64,000 bases of DNA from Cladocopium goreaui (GCA_947184155.2 CAMXCT020005135.1:355657-419656); one strand, 5' to 3'. Shown: positions 13,201-25,080, counted from the first letter of the stretch. The notes: generated by a model from the letters alone, not told the origin. Program-made: numbers and translations.

Positions 13201-16200
13201 TTGCCTTTTTATGCAGCTGAGAAGCTATTGAACGCAATGTACAGGTAGAAGAGCCAAATCCAAATGTCGCCCACCGGAAGCAAAGTATCTACTGCTTCAC
13301 TCCAATCAAGACCATTCGAGATTGAACGGAATAACGTGCCCATGGAAGCCTCATTTCTGTGACAGTGGCCAAGCTGCCAAAAATCAATCATTCTCAGAAA
13401 ACCTCTAGCTGCAAGCAAAACTGATCTCCACACCGAGACACAGAAACTGATCCAAAATGCTTTTGTGGGCTCAGTGGATCATTGGCATTGCCCTCACGCA
13501 AATAGTCCAGGCAAGCATCTGTGAACAGTAGCCCAAACACGTACCTCCGCAAAAACCATTTGTTTCTTGGCATGTGTTGCAACCCTTGAGACAATTTGAG
13601 ACATACACAGCACTTAAGCGATCCACTCAGGCGGCTAGTAAGCAATCTGTTTCCTGGCAGATGATCACCGTTTCTTCTTCTGCATCTACTTCTACTTCTT
13701 CTACTTCCACTGTTGCGAGTATGAGGATGACTACGACCCCCGACTACGACGGCTACTATGACCACTACGACTACTACGACTGCTCCTAAAACTCCTTCTC
13801 AACTAAAAAATGACTCACATCGGGAAACCATACAATCCATACAACACATATTTTGCCAAATGCCTTTCAGCAAGGCACATCATGAGTACCAGCAAAAGCA
13901 TGGCCCACACGAAAGATTTGGTGGTGTCGACGAGGCAGTGCATCAAAGTCCGCAGCGGTCGAACATATTGCCTGCATCAATGGATTGGAAATGCTTGGAA
14001 TATTGGAGCAAATGGGAGCAAATCAGAGCAAGATACAAGAAAACTCAACAAAAACCTTGGTGTGGGGACTGCATGGGGTTGAAAAGAATGCTCTCATCAA
14101 AATCATGGATTCGATCTTGCCCTTTCTTTCCCAAATGCGTAGCGAAGGATTCCCGTTTTTGACCATGGACGATAATGCGATCCCTCAACAAATGGAAATC
14201 AACCAAAGGAAGTTTGGCCGAAGCTACACCACTCGAAGAACTCGCAAGACGCGGGCCAACCGTGTGATCTTGACAAGTCGAAACAGTCGCAGGTTGCTAT
14301 TGCTAAGTCCATTAGCACCCTCCAGCTCCTTGGTTCAGAGGGTCAGGCGGTCCAGCACCATACTCTATTGTATCGGAATTCCATCATCACATCAATCACT
14401 GCAAAGACCTTGTGATCCCAATCTTGCGCTTGCGCATCACACAATCTGTCTGCCTTGACAAGGAACATTTTAGACAGGGCACTTCTTGCAAATCAAAAGG
14501 CGTGAGGTCACCATCCACAGTACACTACCATTGCTTCTGTTTTATTGTGCCCAAATTTTACTTTCTCACAGAAAAACACTGGCAGCTCTTGCAGGCAAGG
14601 ATCGAAGAGGCTGAAAAGGAGTTCAATCCATGTGGATGTCACCACAAAGACATCTAACCTTGCAGAGCCAGGGTTTCTAAGAAAGTGATACCCAGCTGGA
14701 ACAATCCCAACGAGGAGTCGCTCACCAGAAATGAGGAAAACACGAAGCCTGAGGCGGCGACCAATTCCAACCCCAGCCAGGTGCGCAAAAATACGGAGTG
14801 ACGCCGCTGGCCACCAATCGCAAAAGCACTTCCAGAAGGAACACCACAGCGTAAACCATATTGACCTTGGATCACAATCATATCAAATTTGCACTACAGG
14901 CAAGAATCCCGTTGTTTTCTTATGTTTTCTTGACAAATCAACTTGTCCAAAACACGTCTGTACAAGCAGTGCACAAAGAGGGTGCATTTCACCACTGTGT
15001 GCCGCTTTATGCCACTCCAAGACCTTCTATGTCAGGAGCAGGCCACTTCACGTCGATTCATTCCACTCCAGGACTCCAAGATTCTTTGAATCACAAGCCT
15101 GCTGCTTCTTCAGGCCGCTCTGGGACGACTTTTTATTCCAAATCAGGAGTTCGCCACGTTGTGCCACTTCATGACTCTCTACATCACAAGTCGGCCGCTT
15201 CATGCCACTTCCTACCACTTGAAAGTGAAATCCACACCTCCAGGCCTCAATGCACCTTGAAGCTTGGAGGGGCAAGATTGCGGAGGTATTGTACAATGAT
15301 CGCGCCACACTAGGATTGTCTGTCCTGACCACTGACATTGTCTGTGCCACTTGGGCTGGTCCAGGACTTGCGGGTTCAGCTCTGGGCGAGCTAAGTTGAC
15401 AGCTAGGAGGACTGCGCCAAAGAGAAAGTCAGAAACTAACGAAGGATAAAAAAGGGTGATTGGGAGCATGCTTGCAGCTGGCAGGGAACCCGCCCCACCC
15501 TAGCCCGCGACGTGGCAGCAACCATAGCATCAATATGTGCACAAACGCAAGAGAAGATCTGACAGCTTAGCATCAGCTATATGTGGAAGTCCAAGAGAAG
15601 ATCTCGTAGCGTAGCGTCACGTACAATGCAAGAAAAATGTGCTAGCATAGCATCAATAAATCAAGCAAGTGTGCAAGTGCAAGAGAAGATCCCATTGCAT
15701 AGGCATAGCACCAAGTATGTGTGCAAGTGCAAGAGAAAATCTCACAGCGTAGCATCAAGTATGTGTGCACGTGCAAAAGAAGATCTCATAGCAAAGCATC
15801 AAGTATGTGTGCAAGTGCAAGAGGATTTCTCATTGCATGGCACCAAGTACGCGCGCAAGTGCAAGAGAAAATCTCAGTGCCTGAGCATGAGCGTTGTTCT
15901 CTCACCCCACCTTACCCCACCCTACCCCGTCGCACCCTAGCCAAACCCTGTAAATCCACGTGTAAAGGCCATATCACGCCTCCATGCCTGTATGCAAAGT
16001 TAAGAACAAATTGCGCATGTTTACCCTGTCGGGTCAAACAAGAAACAGTCAGCGCCACCCATGGGAACAAACATTTGGAGTTGTATGTCAGACAGGAAAC
16101 ACCCTTTGAAACAACCGGGAAAGAAACTCCTGAATGCAAAAGGCAAGCGACAGCAAAGAATGTTTCCTGTTGGCTCTCAATCCTGTGTGGGTTTGTCGAA

Positions 16201-17315
16201 GTCATCTCCAGTTGCACTCCCAGATAAACAGAGTTGGAAAAAATCCTGGAATCGGCAGCCTAGCAACCTCTGGGTAACGCTGGAAGTCTAGTTGTGACTT
16301 AGGCCCTTCTTGCCTCTGACTGTTTGGCTAAACTGTTGGTATATGTTGGTATCCACACACTTTATTTCAGGAATCATAAGCCGGAGGTGGTTCCAAAGTT
16401 CCTGCTACAGGAAAAAACAACCTTTTGAAATATGTATATACATACATATATATATATACACACATCAGCTATACAATTTATGTATATACATTACTATACA
16501 TTATGAATCATTATTATGAAATTATATGAAAGTGTACGTGCTTGCAGCCAGCATCATCAAAGCGAAGAGCAGGTCGCAGCTATTGGATTTCACCACCATG
16601 GCACATCTTCTTTGAAATTCGGAACAGTACGTCGGCTCGTCCAGACTACCAGAACCAACCACATCGCTTGATGACATCATCATCTGCTTCTTAAAATGGT
16701 CCACCCTGGAACCTTGACGATGAGCCAAATCATAGCTGTTGAGGCCAGCCTCTGAATCGATGTGTCCCACATTTTGGCCGCTTTCCGCTGGCGATCGAGA
16801 CAACGTCGAATCCACCTTCGGTTGAAGAGAAATTACTTGCGGCATTCCCAAGTCAGAACTTTCCTTGGCAGGCAGCGGTTCTTGACAGGAACAGCTAATT
16901 CACAAGACACCTGCTACTGCTACCTGTAAAGCGCCAAATTCACAGAAGAGAAAAAATATAATGAAAACTCAATCTGAAGGAAAGCTTCAGACTTGGGATC
17001 TGATTCTTTGCGACTCACAGGCAGTGAACCTCCTGAGTCAAGCGCTGTCTTATCATCCACCTCTGGCGGGTCAAAACCAAGCTTTCGTTGTGGGAGGTTG
17101 GGCGACGAGGATGCCATCTGCAAGGCAGCAAAAGGGTCCTCTTTGGTGAAAGCGCGTGAGAGCCGTGAGAGCTTGGAACTCTGGGAATGCAAACGTGAGA
17201 GCTTGGATCCTGACCGCACTGCAGAGAAGCTCTTCTCCTTCTCCATGCGGCGCCCAAAACTTTCCAGCCGCGAGTCCAACTGCATCAGGAGATCTTGATG
17301 CTGCTCCTGAATGAC
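10160..17315 (-). CDS. Single-domain voltage-gated cation channel with C-terminal EF-hands (multi-exon gene)
   Basis: This gene would encode a plasma-membrane, voltage-gated Ca2+/Na+-type channel. Exons read from the minus strand: 17315-17019, 16863-16538, 14865-14762, 14328-14228, 13971-13879, 13544-13448, 13349-13226, 13131 to about 13105, 11178-11044, 10908-10812, and 10259 to about 10160. They supply in order a cytoplasmic N-terminus, S1, S2, an S4 with seven basic residues every third position, S5, a pore loop, S6 and two EF-hands. Acceptors are uniformly AG|G; donors are GT or GC. Only one six-helix domain is seen, as in single-domain eukaryotic channels of algae and in BacNaV, unlike four-domain animal CaV/NaV. 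Unresolved: the S1-S2 loop, the S3 exon, the stretch after S6, and both gene ends. The family call is firm; ion selectivity is not known. Confidence 0.85.
10812..10908 (-). CDS. Channel exon: second EF-hand, first part
   Basis: Acceptor ACTGAG|G, donor GTGTCT; 97 bp. Reads EAVRAFFESLEMGAADAWTL, then a loop beginning DADGDNVIS that is completed by the next exon as LKD. Acidic residues at loop positions 1, 3, 5 and 12 fit Ca2+ binding; Asn replaces the usual Gly at position 6. This matches the C-terminal EF pair of protist single-domain channels. Confidence 0.85.
11044..11178 (-). CDS. Channel exon: first EF-hand
   Basis: Forty-five codons in phase 0 between acceptor GCTAAG|G and a GC donor (GAG|GCTCTG). 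Reads EMVIHSLLQTKKDFKELVSN, then a loop RIDDLGLGMITIAEFEKHF. Loop positions 1, 6, 8 and 12 (D, G, I, E) fit an EF-hand, but positions 3 and 5 are Leu, so Ca2+ binding by this hand is probably weak or lost. Confidence 0.85.
11340..12540 (-). pseudogene. Degenerate LINE-type retrotransposon fragment in a channel intron
   Basis: On the minus strand the C-terminal part of a non-LTR polyprotein can be followed through three frames. About 12,537-12,330 contains ESYMRACRQFAVAKVAYGWI. About 12,400-11,950 contains RSRALTWSTCRGSPAHAFDS and AGDIGQRQHAVRDAW. About 11,950-11,770 contains the zinc-knuckle-like CIWDGCTELGTFDHVL. The frame changes are frameshifts, so this copy is dead. A G/T-rich tail (A/C-rich on the plus strand) follows to about 11,340. 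Plus-strand K/Q-rich peptides here are shadows. It lies wholly between the S6 and first EF-hand exons. Confidence 0.7.
13105..13131 (-). CDS. Channel exon: end of S6
   Basis: Acceptor GGCCAG|GC, phase matching the GC-donor exon before it. The peptide FAVLNVMTG is the conserved cytoplasmic end of S6 (F-A-V-x-N-V-x-T-G). The exon end is uncertain: a GA donor right after ACTG is possible. A segment near 12,900 reading VFRKRIELLNR might continue the protein, but its phase was not established. Confidence 0.65.
13226..13349 (-). CDS. Channel exon: pore loop and S6
   Basis: Acceptor AATGAG|G. Reads ASMGTLFRSISNGLDWSEAV, then DIWIWLFYLYIAFN. The S-I-S-x-G-x-D-W segment is the pore helix and filter region seen in dinoflagellate channels; the Asp-Trp replaces the Glu-x-Trp of animal CaV. 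The exon ends at a GC donor (A|GCTTCT), which restores N-S-F-A-V on splicing. Confidence 0.88.
13448..13544 (-). CDS. Channel exon: end of S5 and extracellular turret
   Basis: Acceptor GCGGAG|G, donor GTTTCT; 97 bp. Reads YVFGLLFTDACLDYLREGNA, then a turret ending KHFGS. Y-V-F-G-x-L-F-T is a common S5 ending in protist channels. Phase joins the previous and following exons exactly. Confidence 0.85.
13879..13971 (-). CDS. Channel exon: S4-S5 linker and start of S5
   Basis: Acceptor ATGCAG|G, donor GTGCCT; 93 bp with phases matching both neighbours. The peptide reads YVRPLRTLMHCLVDTTKSFV followed by the hydrophobic WAMLLLVLMM. The V-R-P-L-R-T-L pattern at the S4-S5 junction is conserved in voltage-gated Na+/Ca2+ channels. 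Confidence 0.85.
14228..14328 (-). CDS. Channel exon: S4 voltage sensor
   Basis: The peptide contains LRLFRLVKITRLARVLRVLR. Arg or Lys falls at every third position seven times in a row, the hallmark of an S4 voltage sensor. Acceptor CCAAG|G. The donor GTAGCT leaves phase 2, which is completed by the first base of the next exon, extending the helix into the S4-S5 linker. Confidence 0.9.
14762..14865 (-). CDS. Channel exon: transmembrane segment S2
   Basis: After acceptor CCAAG|G it reads NMVYAVVFLLEVLLRLVASG and continues to GWGWNW. The Y-x-x-x-F-x-x-E-x-x-x-R pattern with the W-x-W-N motif behind it is the S2 signature that includes the gating-charge-transfer acidic residue. The end is placed at a GTCGCC donor; an alternative GTGAGC donor lies 36 bp downstream. 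S3 should follow. A segment reading VFAVIDVMMEF (14,408-14,364) resembles S3, but the 35-bp gap to the S4 exon is too short for a normal intron, so S3 stays unresolved. Confidence 0.75.
15535..15895. repeat. Imperfect ~46-bp tandem repeat in a channel intron
   Basis: About seven diverged copies of a unit with the core gtgcaagtgcaagagaa followed by a version of gcatcaagtatgt. It lies in the long intron between the S1 and S2 exons. Plus-strand openness with Ala-Ser-Val-Gln repeats is a by-product. Confidence 0.8.
16430..16525. repeat. TA/TACA microsatellite
   Basis: An AT-rich run of tatata and tacata units directly next to the S1 exon donor. It is probably part of the intron. Confidence 0.75.
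16538..16863 (-). CDS. Channel exon: N-terminal linker and transmembrane segment S1
   Basis: Begins after acceptor CCAAG|G in phase 0, matching the preceding exon, and ends before a GTACAC donor. After a hydrophilic linker it reads RRCAMVVKSNSCDLLFALMM. The stretch from VVKSNS into the hydrophobic helix is typical of S1 in voltage-gated channels. The following 1.7-kb intron should hold a small exon for the S1-S2 loop, because this exon ends in phase 2 and the S2 exon opens in phase 0; I did not find it. Confidence 0.75.
17019..17315 (-). CDS. Channel exon: cytoplasmic N-terminal region
   Basis: Ninety-nine codons, phase 0 at both ends, bounded by acceptor GTGCAG|G and a canonical GTGAGT donor. 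The peptide starts VIQEQHQDLLMQLDSRLESF, a helical, probably coiled segment. A Ser/Lys/Arg-rich stretch follows (SKLSRLHSQSSKLSRLSRAF), then a linker rich in prolines and acidic residues. Such N-termini are usual in dinoflagellate channels; no domain was recognised. The next intron is 155 bp. Confidence 0.7.
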
Positions 17316-17566
17316 CTGCACGGGGACACAGAGACTCAATATGATGCGATTCCTGGAGAAATGCAACAACTGGATACAACTGGCTGCTTGCAGGCCAGGC
17401 AAAAAGGATCCAAAGGCATCGAGTCTATTGAGCAAAACTCAACGAAAACATGAGAACATGGCGCATTGGCTGTATCATGTCGTATTAAACCGGCATGATC
17501 GACAAACAAGTCTCGTACTGCAGCCTTCTCAATCAGGTTCGGCAGAGACCCCAGAGAAAATTGGAC

Positions 17567-17602
17567 CTCCTCCGCGCTTTCATATCTACTTTCGGAGTCC
17601 AT
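17567..17602 (-). CDS. Possible first coding exon of the channel gene
   Basis: An ATG at 17,602 starts the peptide MDSESRYESAEE. It is followed by a possible GTCCAA donor in phase 0, which would join the next exon at 17,315 in frame. The donor is weak and other N-terminal exons may exist upstream, so this is only a suggestion. Confidence 0.25.
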
Positions 17603-20600
17603 TGCTTGGACTCACAGTTTCTTTGTTTGAAAGACCATATATATGTTACCTATGTTGTAGCTTCCTCTGCGATGCAAAGGTCCTTTATCTGCAACAACAA
17701 TGAACTTACAACCTGGATCAACCTGGTATAGCTAAGGCTCCACACTGCAACGGCTGTGCAACTTAGTTGAAGACTGCTGGTCATATATCTGTCAACTGCA
17801 TTTCTTCAGCAGAACTTTGAGCCACAACTGTCTCTTGTGCACCCAAGGCATCTGGTGGCTGGACAATTGAAAGGAGCACTCAACTGCTCAACTGAATGGT
17901 CTCAAGCAGGAAACGTTCTCATGCTTCTGCCGTTGCAAGGTCCGTTTCAAGTTTCAAGGCTAGACCAACTCCACCTGTTGTTCAAGGAATGACCTGTTCA
18001 GCACATGTACATCATGCTGGTTGGCTCATTTTCTACTCAAACTTTCTGAAATTGACAGGGAAAATCGGAAATAGGTAAAACATTTTTCTCATGATCGACT
18101 TCCCGTGGCTGATCTCTTCGCCAGCCAAGCAGTCTCATCCCTGGGTCCACGGACACCTTCAAAGGTTCGTCCTTTTTAGAACTGCAACTAATGGGGCAGA
18201 ACGGGGTTCCAAGTTGGTCCAATGCCCAATCAACATCACTCAATCAGGTAAGCTAATAACCCCCTAAGAAAATGAATCGACAAGGATTTTGAATCATTTG
18301 GAATCAATCCCAACTGTTTCAGATTGTTGTGCGTTGTCGAAATCACATGGTAGGAATTCTATGAACCTGCTTGGATTTGGGAAGTTTGCCCCTTGCACCT
18401 CTGAGTCATCCAGGGTGTCCAGATACACCACGTCCGAGCTTGTCCGGATGGGTTCGCGTTTGGGCCTGACAATCAAATGCGGATTCAACCCAGAGCAGTA
18501 AATGGAACTGACAGAGCCTTGGACAAACAGTCTTGCAAGCAGATGGGGCATTGGAATGCATGGTGTCATCGATTAGTGGTCTGAGAGAACTAAAGAGTAT
18601 AAATGCGCGCCAAGCAAGGTGATTTCCACCCCTGGAAAAAATGACCTTCAATCCTCGACAGTTCTGTTTTCAAGAACTTGCCTGATCCTGCAACAGCACA
18701 AACTACGAGAGGCAACTACTTGTCACGCAAGGCGCTTTCTGGAGAAGTCATCAGTCCGTGCTGGCAACATCTTACAACTGGTCACTCATGGAAAAAAATA
18801 GAACTTTGGTCAAGCACGCTTCAGAGGCCCTACCAGCAAAGACATGCGCAAGACTGGTGTGTGTGTGTGTTTTGCTTAGCAGTGTTGCTTTTGCTGTCGC
18901 ACTTGTTACAATGGTCAAGGACAGGTTTTGCTGTCATCGAAGAGCACAAATTGCATGGTACGCATGGCACTCTTGGGTTGGACCTTTTCCGCATGAGGGT
19001 ACCAGTGACGGTCATCTGTGTCACCAGTGGAAGTCCTGGTCCCAAAAACACTGAGGCACTTCTGGGTTTTGCACATCTCTGCAATGCGCTTCCTCTCTTT
19101 TTCCATTGCCTTGCATGAATTGTGCAAGAAACGGCATGACACAAACACAACTTAGGTGGCCATATCCTGGATTATACTCAACAATCTGATTTTTAGATGC
19201 GTCTTGCACATGGGGTGCCCCCCAATCAAGGCGGCACCAGAGCGTTAGCCCCTTCTATAAAGCAAATAGCGCTTATAACGCCACTGTGATGATCAAGGAC
19301 AACAAGTGACAGAATAGACAGTGCCTCTCTGGTCTCAGCCTCAACTTTGCGGAGAGCATCCTGAGGTCAGGTCAATCGCGCTGTCAAGTACCGTCAGAGA
19401 CTGAGTCTTGCAGTTTGGAAAGAAATTCGATGAGTCTGTGGAGGTTCTGCGAACAGTGCACTTCACACCTTGGACCTCTGTATGCATGACTTGTAAGTAC
19501 TATTGTGGCCGAGCCACAAGAAAAAAACGAAAACGAAACATGTCCTTTCTTCCAAATGGTGAAATCTTGCGATACTACCTGTCATGTCAAGCTTCTTTGT
19601 GCCCAAAAGTTTGAAGCCAAGCAGCCAGATTTCTCCTCGGCTTTTGAGGGAGCTGCGCCAACAGCTGACGACCCCGCTCCTGAGCCGAAATGAAAAAAAG
19701 TAGAATCTCACCTGGAGTATTAGATATACATCATATATATATATACACATTATATACACATAAATATCATATATAATGTGTCATATGTAAATAATATTAA
19801 ATTACCCATGATTTACCCCATATCAATATATACTTGGAGTATCATAGAGGATTTTTCTGCAAGAAACAGATGAGGAAAGTGATCTACATCTTCCATACTG
19901 AAATATGCTATGAAGGGATATGGTCCTAAACTGTCCTAAAGTGGCAAAAAATGAGTTTGCAAATATCAGGCAATCGAGGATGGGAGACGTTATTGGTTTT
20001 TCACATTTTTTCCATCAGTATATTCTTTAATTGTTTCGGGATGCACTCCAGAGCACATGCATTGGGTCCTTATTCGGTCAGCATTAGAGATATTCATGGA
20101 CAGAACGGGTTTCTTCAACAGCCATCTCCCCCGTTGTAAGATGTTGGAACTGCAGTGGGCCACGTTTGCGAAAGTTCTCTCAATCTGAGATGTCTGGCTG
20201 GATCAAAGCGGAGCTCACGATCACCTGCATTCACTACAGGGCAAGAGTATGTTTCATCCATAGATGCCCCAGGTTGCCTTTTTCTCCATAGCAATGGTGG
20301 AAGTGGATTGGATTTGCGTACAGCGGGTGATGCTCACTCGGCTATATCTGCAAAACACCGTTGAATCCATCCTGCCGGCCCGGTGATGCCTTCTGGAAGC
20401 GAAACCCGATGGTAGTCCGAGTCGGCAGGGATCTAAGTTCGTCAGAAAAGCCCAAAGTGGACGCAAATCTGCGAATTCATTTATGGAGGGTGTAATGGGA
20501 TTTGATAGAATTTAATGGGACTTACTGGGATTTGATGGGATTTCATTGGATATCATGGAATTTCATGATCCCAGGAATCAAAAACTGAATGTGAACTTGA

Positions 20601-21329
20601 AAATGTTCAGGTACCTCGGCCTCTCTGGGCAGCAGACTTCCTCAAAAGAACGCTCCTCGCCACTTGGGAACACTGCACAAACTTCTTGTAATTTTGCTCA
20701 ACCCATCCTGCAGTTTAGGCCACAATTTTTTACTTCACACACTGTGACACACCCATAGGTTTTCACTGAGGGGATTCATCAAAACCTATGAACCCGTCTC
20801 GGGCCTTCACCTTGGGTTCTTCCTTGGCAGCTCTCAAGACCTGGCACTGTCGATCATCGGATTGGGGGAGTGAAAATTCAAAAAGACACGTTAGTGGAAA
20901 ACAAGACATAAAGAAACTATTCAAGTAATCCCTTATCAATTATACATCATTTCTGTGGCTGTTGATCATTTCCCATATGAAATAGACATTTTCTGTGGCA
21001 GTTTGGGTCCCGTTGTGGTCTCATCTGCCCATCCAGTTGGAGTTTTCACATTTTTGACCATGGCGGACCTCGTCCCAACCATCTTGCTGGCACATCTGCC
21101 CATAGTCCTAGCCATGAATTTCCAGGCCTTCAAATGCTACACCCAAAAGTCCCCTTCGATGAGAGTCCCAGTCTTTAGCAGTTCGTTCTACCATGTTTTA
21201 TCATTCAACTCGGCAATCCAGCCAGTCTCCAGTTCGCTAAGCATTTTAGCAGCTGTGGATCCAGTCCTTTTCCAGCTGCTGGAAAAACTCCTGGACAAAT
21301 CGACATGAGCCATGATCAAAATGGCATTA

Positions 21330-21500
21330 CGATGACTACTATTACAGTACTACTATTACTACTATTACTACGACTATTAGTACTCTATTTCTATCAATCT
21401 TAGCCATTACTAGTACTCTTGCTATTACTATTGCTACTACTGTTACTTTTACTCTTACGAGCACTATTCCTGTGATTGTTACTATTATATACTTGTTTAA
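21330..21500. repeat. ACT-type trinucleotide microsatellite
   Basis: Degenerate TACTAT/ACTATT runs over roughly 170 bp. The valine/isoleucine-rich peptide on the minus strand is a by-product. Confidence 0.85.
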
Positions 21501-21539
21501 CTGATCCACGAATCTGTCAATCATGACTGCATCAAGAAC

Positions 21540-21709
21540 GAAAAAATATTATAAAATGTATACATATATATATATATATTATATATATGAGGAGAAATAT
21601 AGGGAGACGAAGGAGAGAAGGAGAGGATTATATGATATGAGATTTATATATACTTATGATTATATATAGATATTATATATATATAGTATCTATATATATA
21701 TATTATATA

Positions 21710-21748
<39 letters not shown>

Positions 21749-21835
21749 TTTATATTATATATTATATATTATATATTATATATAAACATATTATATAACT
21801 ATATATATATTATATAACTATATAATGTCCGAAAA
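21540..21835. repeat. Long TA-rich microsatellite
   Basis: Nearly 300 bp of TATATA with TTATATATTA variants, interrupted by a short GGAGA-rich patch, and ending in a poly(A) run at about 21,831-21,846. Confidence 0.9.
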
Positions 21836-24800
21836 AAAAAAAAAAACAGCAGAATATATGTAACGTACTGGGAAGTTTTACTTGTAGCACCGTCTACAGC
21901 ATCGTTGCGTTGCTCTCCTCGTTTCGTTTTGCTGCGTCAATCGCTTCTGCAGCTTCCTTGCAGGGTCATATGTTCTTTGCTAGGGTAAAGGGATGCCTTT
22001 GGGACAACACTTTTGGGAAAGAGAGATGGCAAAAAAGTGACTTTTAAAAAGGTCGTTATCATCATCAACATCAGGAAGAATAAGAGCCAAAACCAAAACC
22101 AACACGCAATCTGTGCCACCATGCAGGCAGAGCAATAAGAATTAAAATCATTCACCGGAAATTCCGATGCTCCAAATGCTTCCACAAGAAACATGAAGAA
22201 ACTGTTTTGCCCCGAAAATTGCACTGATTCCAGTTGCTTGCCCTTAGAGTCCTTACAAATCCTTACAGTCTTTACTTTACGGTGACCTATGAGGTCCTCC
22301 TCACGACCGATTTGATCAAACTTGGAGTAGCCGAAGTTGTCCACCAGGATTTTGTCCACTGGGACCTTGGGCATCTGACAGGTCTTTTTCCACGGTCCCC
22401 TTTGCTTATGCTAATCCTAAACCCACACATTACATCATATTATAATCATAGTACACATCATAATCATCATAGTACACAGATCACGGGCACATTAGGCCTG
22501 ACTGCTGATCTTTGGCAGCTCCTTCGGCTCCTTCTTGGGGCCACCCTGCAGCAACCTGACACTAGGTCTGCCAGAGACCAGCGTCAGCCGAAACGTTGCA
22601 GAAAATCCAGTACTGAGGTAAGAAAGAGAACTGCCCAAGATCAATCGCCAAGTCACAGCTTCATGGACTCCCGAACTTTGGCTCTGGCATCTGGTGGCCG
22701 GACCCCTTTCAGCAGGCGTGAGACTTTGGGACCACGTCAGACCAAGGACTCACCCCTGAGAAGTAAAAATATGCCACCTGCTACCACCACCATTTCTGGA
22801 AAATGCTGGAACGAAGGCTCAACGCTTTCGGTGGAGACTACCCAGACACCTGGTGCCCCTTGTGCGTTCTTGTCATGTCAGCGTTTAAATAGTTGAAGAA
22901 AGCGTCGAAACTTCAACATCTTCAATTGTGCATGACTAAAACGCCAGGGAGCCTGCCTAAACTGACAGGAACATTCCCTGCAAGGCACCTGCCGTTTCTG
23001 CCATAGCCATGACGTGTTGCAACGGTCGTTTTGCGGCTTGGTAAATTGGGCACAGCTCTAATACACCGCGTTATGAGGAAGCTTTGTGGACGCGAGGCAG
23101 TGTCAAACAATATCTGTTTTGGATGTCTCTGCAGAAGTGGGATGCAATGTCCAGGCGCATCTAGAAAGACTGTGTGAAATTGCTTAAAGGTGGTGAGCAA
23201 ATCGTGCATGTGGCTTTTGTTTGCAAAGACTTCGGCATGACAAAGAACAATTAGAAGCACCACGCTTTGTAGAAAATAGGACCACGCACTTTTGGCAACA
23301 ACATATCGGGAGAAAAGCGACTTGTCATGTCATGTTCAGGGAGCAGTCAAATTATGTCAAATTACCCTGCTTGGAGTCTGTGTTTTGAAACTATCAAGTG
23401 CAAGGCTGCACATACATTCAGCCCTTTATCTTCCTTCACGATGAGTGCAAGCAGTGCAAGTTCATCAACCCTCGACCCACCTGGTCACTAAGCTTTGATC
23501 GAAAAAAACGCAGCACCGGTAAACCTTTTCTAGGCCGCTTCGCTTGTGAAAGGCCTGACCCTGGTCGCCCAACGACTGTCACGCTGGAACCAGCTGAGCA
23601 TCAGAATACCTTCGGCAAGGATGAGTTGGGCAAAAAGCTGTCGGTCTATAACTTGATATAACTTGGAATAACTGGAACTTCAAAGACGTTTTGCCCAGCA
23701 GGCCAGCTTGGCTCAGCTGGTGTGACTTGGTCGTGCATTCGCAGGGCTGCATGATGTTTGAAAGGGTGCACCTACTCCAAGTCCTAAGCTTCATAGTCGC
23801 TTATCTGATGCAACTTTGCAGAACGGGTGACTTTTCATGACTTTTCATTCCTCCAAAATTCCCAGAGACTTCCCATCCCATTGCCTTTCCGGGTTGCCCC
23901 AGGTTTGCCTGGCAGCGTTGCGATTGTGGGCTCAAGGCCACCATCCATGACCGCAACTCACAGCGACCATCGGCAATGTGTTGCACCTCCTCAACACGCT
24001 CGCCAGGATGTCTGAAAAGACAACTGGTACCTTTGCCCAGCGCCCAGAGGATGTAGATGGCTTCCAAAAAGGATAGCAAAACGAGTTCTGGAATTAGCCA
24101 TGCACATGATGATAGCGTTGCCATTGCGTTGCCAACAATTCGGGATCTGTTTGTCTGTTTGGTATCCCCCAGGCGTCTGTGACCTCAGCTGGGTCCACCA
24201 GACGAGTACAGCTGGCGCCCTGGTTGCATTCTTGCAGCTTGAACTTGGCACGAACACGCCTGGCTTGGCGGCCCTTGACAACTGGCCAGTGTTGGAGATT
24301 CCAACAGAAAGCTCGGGGGTAGATCACTTTGATCACTTGCCATTGGAAATTTTAAGATTGTGAACCTCGCTTGGTTTCGCTCCTCCTCAACCGTCCAAAC
24401 TTGGCAGCTGCACATTTCCTCCTCGGGATCCATGATGTGAGCCTTTTCCAGATGCGGAAGGCCACAATCAAGTGGCTGTACCATGGCAAAGGACAACCCC
24501 CTTACTAAAATCGTTGATGATTTGATAGTATACAAATGTACACAGTCTAGCGCAAAACATCGCAAAACCATACAACATCATACAGCTGACACGATTTTTC
24601 AGAATTGTTCGCTCCATTCACCATGATTTCAAACTCCTGGCAGGTTACCTCCTGGCAGGTTCCAATTAACATGCAGCCCATGGCTTCATGAGGCACAGAT
24701 AGGCACAGTGGGGGCCTCTGGACAGGTGCTGCCACGATCGCATCTGGCCCAGCCTGGGATCGACTACGACTGGAAATGGAATATATACATAATATATACA

Positions 24801-25014
24801 TAATATACATAATTAATATACAAATATTTATACGATTCCCAACAAAATGTCAATGTTGATCTTCAAAGAACTTCAAATACTCAACAAGAACGATGGCCTT
24901 TGTTGTGCAAGGCAGAGACTGACGAAAGCTGGGATGCCAAGCAAAGGTACTGTACGCAGACGCGGCCCCCTTGAGGATTAGAGGTCGCTGGTGTTGGGAT
25001 CCTTGGCCAATTGC

Positions 25015-25080
25015 GATGAGTTGACTGAGTGGCTGCAGATGGAAACCGATGAGTTGACTGAGTGGCTGCAGATGGAAACC
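25015..25080. repeat. Perfect 33-bp tandem duplication
   Basis: Two identical, adjacent 33-bp copies beginning gatgagttgactgagtggct. The length preserves frame on the minus strand, giving an 11-residue duplication (FPSAATQSTHR) in an open segment. Perfect identity implies a recent event. Confidence 0.95.

Noticed and set aside
14364..14408. S3 exon of the channel
   Set aside because: The peptide VFAVIDVMMEF is S3-like, but the 35-bp gap to the S4 exon is too short for an intron and phase with the S2 exon fails, so it was not listed as an exon.
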